Below, one piece after another: positions 6,582 through 6,648 of a stretch of 6,648 nucleotides of DNA (position 1 is its first letter; every line of letters begins with the position of its first letter). Both the position numbers and the translations under genes were made by a program. Source of the stretch: Anaerolineales bacterium. GTDB lineage: Bacteria > Chloroflexota > Anaerolineae > Anaerolineales > Villigracilaceae. The stretch lies in contig JADLCG010000257.1 in NCBI GenBank assembly GCA_020847355.1, positions 1 to 6,648 on the forward strand. Direction: 5' to 3'. The notes under the pieces were generated by a model, which worked only from the letters and a program-made list of their open reading frames with translations, ran no database searches and was not told the origin of the DNA.

Positions 6582-6648
6582 TGGGGTATGGTGCAATGGC
6601 AGCACACCAGCCTTTGGAGCTGTGGATCTTGGTTCGAATCCAGGTACC
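6582..6648 (+). tRNA. tRNA-Gln(UUG), 3' end cut off by window
   Basis: The cloverleaf folds by eye. The 5' acceptor strand is TGGGGTA (6582-6588), whose last four bases pair with the visible TACC (6645-6648). The D stem GTGC/GCAC is 6591-6594 with 6602-6605. The anticodon stem CCAGC/GCTGT is 6607-6611 with 6619-6623, with a seven-base loop CTTTGGA. The anticodon TTG is at 6614-6616. The T arm is CTTGG, TTCGAAT, CCAGG (6628-6644). The anticodon reads CAA/CAG, glutamine. A 5' U that would pair with A72 is typical of bacterial tRNA-Gln. Three acceptor bases and the discriminator lie beyond the window. Two imperfections are a C-U mismatch at the top of the anticodon stem (27-43) and one G-U pair in the T stem. 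Confidence 0.93.

Noticed and set aside
6568..6586. CCCC and GGGG inverted pair around the tRNA leader
   Set aside because: Only four pairs with an 11-base loop, and the GGGG belongs to the tRNA acceptor stem; likely chance.

Overview
The window looks like ordinary chromosome of a mid-GC (roughly 50%) bacterium. I favour an anaerobic member of the Chloroflexota, class Anaerolineae. The reasons are tandem oligopeptide-type binding lipoproteins, extended -10 promoters of the form TGnTATAAT with no recognisable -35 box, and a receiver protein with a roadblock-like output domain. This assignment is a judgement from the look of the genes and was not tested by any search.

Layout, all on the + strand. 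(1) 1-1479 is the 3' part of a gene for a family 5 extracellular solute-binding protein; its start lies before the window. (2) 1479-3356 is a second solute-binding lipoprotein, overlapping the first by one base (TAATG). It carries a clear lipobox and an unusual helical-hairpin insertion of about 80 residues. (3) A strong extended -10 promoter sits 5 bases after that stop codon and starts a new unit. (4) 3399-4421 and 4456-5442 are the paired OppD-type and OppF-type ATPases of a peptide/nickel-family importer. Both have intact ATPase motifs and a four-cysteine C-terminal cluster. (5) 5450-6547 is a response regulator with a complete receiver domain, a probable roadblock/LC7-like domain and a charged tail. 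It has no DNA-binding domain and begins 7 bases after oppF. (6) 6582-6648 is a tRNA-Gln(UUG) gene cut off four bases before its end by the window edge, with its own extended -10 element. No gene-free stretch is longer than about 45 bases.

Working together: the two lipoproteins would capture peptide or another small solute outside the membrane, and OppD/OppF would power uptake. The two membrane permeases (OppB and OppC types) are not in the window. They must lie upstream of the first binding protein or elsewhere. The response regulator is probably co-transcribed with the ATPases and may tie transport to signalling, but no partner kinase is visible.

Nothing here is a clearly new system. The points most worth a second look are the helical insertion in the second binding protein, the receiver/roadblock protein attached to transporter ATPases, and the permease-free arrangement with its internal promoter.
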